Shown here: positions 62,471 to 64,000 of the stretch, piece by piece | Layout of the letters: every line of letters begins with the position of its first letter | Position numbering within the stretch: position 1 is the first letter of the stretch | NCBI RefSeq assembly: GCF_042956465.1 | Contig: NZ_JBIBGL010000030.1 | Location: forward strand, 1 to 64,000 | Reading direction: 5' to 3' | Length of the DNA stretch: 64,000 nucleotides | DNA from: Embleya sp042956465 | Lineage (GTDB): Bacteria > Actinomycetota > Actinomycetes > Streptomycetales > Streptomycetaceae | Position numbers and translations under genes: made by a program | The notes under the pieces: generated by a model | Told to the model about the DNA's origin: nothing | Databases searched by the model: none | The model's input: the letters and a program-made list of their open reading frames with translations, nothing else

Positions 62471-63109
62471 CTACTCGCGTCCGAACACTGCGAGGAACTC
62501 GACCCGGACGAACTCACCCGTGAGGTTGGCGACGCGGCCGGCCGGCGCGGCGTCCTGTGAGTCGCTGGAGCAAGGGGTCAGGGCGAGCAGCAGAGCGGTT
62601 GCCGAAGCGATACGGACCGGACCGCGAAGGTTCGTGGAGTGCGTGGAGAGGACCTCCAGGGCCATCGTGCAGGTATGGACGCGGGGCCGGGCGCGAGGTC
62701 GGACGGATGCCGGGGCAGCGGCGTACTCGGCATCGGTGACGGGCGTCAGCCAGTGCACGACGTCGTGGTCGGCGTCGCCCTCGTTGATGGCCAGGTGGAC
62801 CATCAGCCGGTTCGGGGCGACGCCGTGCCAGTGCTTCTCTTCGGCCTCGAACAGGACTCGGTCACCGGGCCGGATGACCTCCACCGGTCCGCCTCGACGC
62901 TGACACGGGCCGACGCCTTCGGTGACGAAGACGGTCCGGCCCAGCGGATGGCGGTGCCAGTGGGTGCGGGCGCCGGGCATGAAGTGCACCAGGTTTGCGG
63001 TGACCCGGGACGGGGCGGGCGCGGCGGCGACGGCGTCGATGTAGACGTTGCCGGTGAACCGGTCGGTCGGCCCCATGGCGGTGTCGATCGAGCTGCGGGT
63101 GATCTGCAC
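62471..63109 (-). CDS. Cupin domain protein with lipoprotein-like C-terminal extension
   Basis: A 212-aa protein. Residues 1-135 are a small cupin with metal ligands in THWHRHPLGRTVFVTEGVG (two His, one Glu) and EKHWHGVAPNRLMVHLAINE (His), typical of the (R)-mandelonitrile-lyase-like/carboxymuconolactone group. These end about WLTPVTDAEYAAAP in relatives. Here the frame goes on for 75 residues containing VRIASATALLLALTPCSSDS, which looks like a lipoprotein signal and lipobox, then an odd tail. This suggests fusion with the start of a deleted lipoprotein gene. GTG after AAGGAG, in an operon with the ADH gene 63 bp upstream. Confidence 0.8.
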   Translation of the reverse strand: MQITRSSIDTAMGPTDRFTGNVYIDAVAAAPAPSRVTANLVHFMPGARTHWHRHPLGRTVFVTEGVGPCQRRGGPVEVIRPGDRVLFEAEEKHWHGVAPNRLMVHLAINEGDADHDVVHWLTPVTDAEYAAAPASVRPRARPRVHTCTMALEVLSTHSTNLRGPVRIASATALLLALTPCSSDSQDAAPAGRVANLTGEFVRVEFLAVFGRE

Positions 63110-63172
63110 GGTTGCTCCTTGTCCGGTGAGGGGTCCGGCGAGGGGCCCGGGGGAGGGGTTCGGTGGAGGGGG

Positions 63173-64000
63173 TCAGGGCGTGAGGAGGGTTTTGATGGCG
63201 CGGCGCTCGTCCATGGCCTGGTAGCCCTCCGCGACCCGGGCGAGGGGGAGGGTGAGGTCGAAGACCTTGCCCGGGTCGATCCGGCGGGTGAGGACGCGGT
63301 CGATCAGGTCGGGCAGGTAGCGGCGGACGGGGGCGGGGCCGCCGCGCAGGCCGACGTGGGAGAAGAACAGCTCCTGCCCGTCGATCGCGACCTCGTGCGG
63401 GACTCCGACGAAGCCGACGTTCCCGCCGGGCCGGGCCGTGTGCAGGGCCTGCCGCATGGCCTCGGCGGTGCCGACGCACTCCAGGACGGAGTCCGCGCCG
63501 ATCCCGTTCGTCATCTCCTTGATACGGGCGATGCCCTCCTCGCCGCGTTCGGTGACGATGTCGGTGGCGCCGAACTCACGCGCCAGCTTCTGCCGGGGCT
63601 CGTGCCGCGACATGGCGATGATGCGCTCCGCGCCCAGCTCCTTCGCGGCGATCACGCCGCACAATCCGACCGCGCCGTCGCCGACGACCACGACGGTGGA
63701 GCCGGGCCTCACCTCGGCGGCGTCCGCGGCCCACCAACCGGTGCCCATGACGTCGGAGACAGCCAGCAGACCGGGCCGGAACTCCGCGTCCGGCACCTCG
63801 TCGCTGGCGACCAGAGTGCCCTGGGCGTTCGGGATGCGCACGTACTCCGCCTGGCACGTCGACATGAACTCGCGGTGCAGGCAGTTCGACTGGAAGCCGT
63901 TCCGGCAGTTCACGCAGGTGTTGTCCGAGGTGGCGAAGGAGCCGACGACGAACTGTCCGGGCCGGACCGAGGTGACCTCGCTGCCGACCTCCTCCACGAA
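63173..64000 (-). CDS. Zinc-dependent alcohol dehydrogenase (partial)
   Basis: The C-terminal 275 residues of a medium-chain zinc alcohol dehydrogenase; the N-terminus with the catalytic zinc ligands lies beyond the window. Present are the structural zinc cysteines (TCVNCRNGFQSNCLHREF), the Rossmann motif VVVVGDGAVGLCGVIAA, and TNGIGADSVLECVGTAEAM. The end is VAEGYQAMDERRAIKTLLTP. First gene of a likely two-gene operon with the cupin gene. The convergent GlxA-type regulator might control it. Substrate cannot be read from the fragment. Confidence 0.9.
   Translation of the reverse strand, partial: FVEEVGSEVTSVRPGQFVVGSFATSDNTCVNCRNGFQSNCLHREFMSTCQAEYVRIPNAQGTLVASDEVPDAEFRPGLLAVSDVMGTGWWAADAAEVRPGSTVVVVGDGAVGLCGVIAAKELGAERIIAMSRHEPRQKLAREFGATDIVTERGEEGIARIKEMTNGIGADSVLECVGTAEAMRQALHTARPGGNVGFVGVPHEVAIDGQELFFSHVGLRGGPAPVRRYLPDLIDRVLTRRIDPGKVFDLTLPLARVAEGYQAMDERRAIKTLLTP

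Noticed and set aside
1..64000. tRNA, rRNA, insertion sequences, integrases, CRISPR arrays
   Set aside because: I looked for cloverleaf ends, transposase motifs, terminal repeats and spaced repeats by eye and saw none; a tRNA scan would be decisive.

Overview
The window looks like a stretch of a high-GC actinomycete chromosome, most likely from the Streptomycetaceae. Codon third positions are strongly G/C. Genes have AGGAGG-type ribosome sites with frequent GTG and TTG starts. Many products are lipoproteins or secreted enzymes. Regulators such as MmyB-type, GlxA-type and CseC-like kinases with GerMN lipoproteins are typical of the group, as are rare TTA leucine codons. I saw no rRNA or tRNA genes, transposases or CRISPR arrays. 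The first ~120 bases are homopolymer-rich and look like a contig end or poor-quality sequence. The mix of catabolic, secreted and decayed genes suggests an accessory region, perhaps a chromosome arm (inference).

Layout. 0.16-3.2 kb: an ABC importer operon of the nitrate/sulfonate/taurine class. 3.5-8.3 kb: a P-loop kinase, membrane and LysM proteins, a DUF4246 protein and a lipoprotein. 8.8-11.3 kb: a dienelactone hydrolase with a possible translational hairpin switch, then a rifampicin-monooxygenase-like gene preceded by a near-perfect rifamycin-associated element. 11.5-15.3 kb: a class IV aminotransferase, a SecDF fusion and a small exported protein. 15.7-23.9 kb: an acyltransferase, an aromatic amino acid decarboxylase, an all-helical putative heme-dioxygenase-like protein, a Baeyer-Villiger monooxygenase and an O-methyltransferase; these could form an undescribed small-molecule pathway. 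24-25.7 kb: a threonylcarbamoyl-AMP synthase and a beta-carbonic anhydrase.

25.8-28.8 kb is a graveyard: pieces of a PLP enzyme, an NRPS module (C-A-PCP-TE with internal deletions and a frameshift) and an enolase-superfamily racemase. 28.9-33 kb holds an MmyB regulator/hydrolase pair, small genes, and a Crp-type regulator divergent from a YCII protein. 33.3-35.9 kb has a two-component operon whose response regulator has lost its middle. 36-40.4 kb has ankyrin/HEAT and HEAT/lipoyl-like proteins plus secreted proteins.

41-54 kb is a secretome region: an M4 protease (TTA codon), a peptide-binding lipoprotein, a GerMN lipoprotein with a truncated kinase fused to acyltransferase debris, an SGNH protein, a CBM-FnIII-sugar dehydrogenase behind a clear promoter and operator, a GH18 chitinase with a chi/DasR-like box, and a subtilase. 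54.5-58.3 kb is an aspartate decarboxylase/antiporter locus with the remnant of a second antiporter. 58.9-64 kb has a large secreted protein, a GlxA-type regulator, a cupin and a zinc alcohol dehydrogenase cut by the window end.

The recurring theme is in-frame deletion and fusion of genes (response regulator, NRPS, acyltransferase/kinase, AspT remnant, cupin/lipoprotein), next to intact, clearly regulated secreted enzymes.
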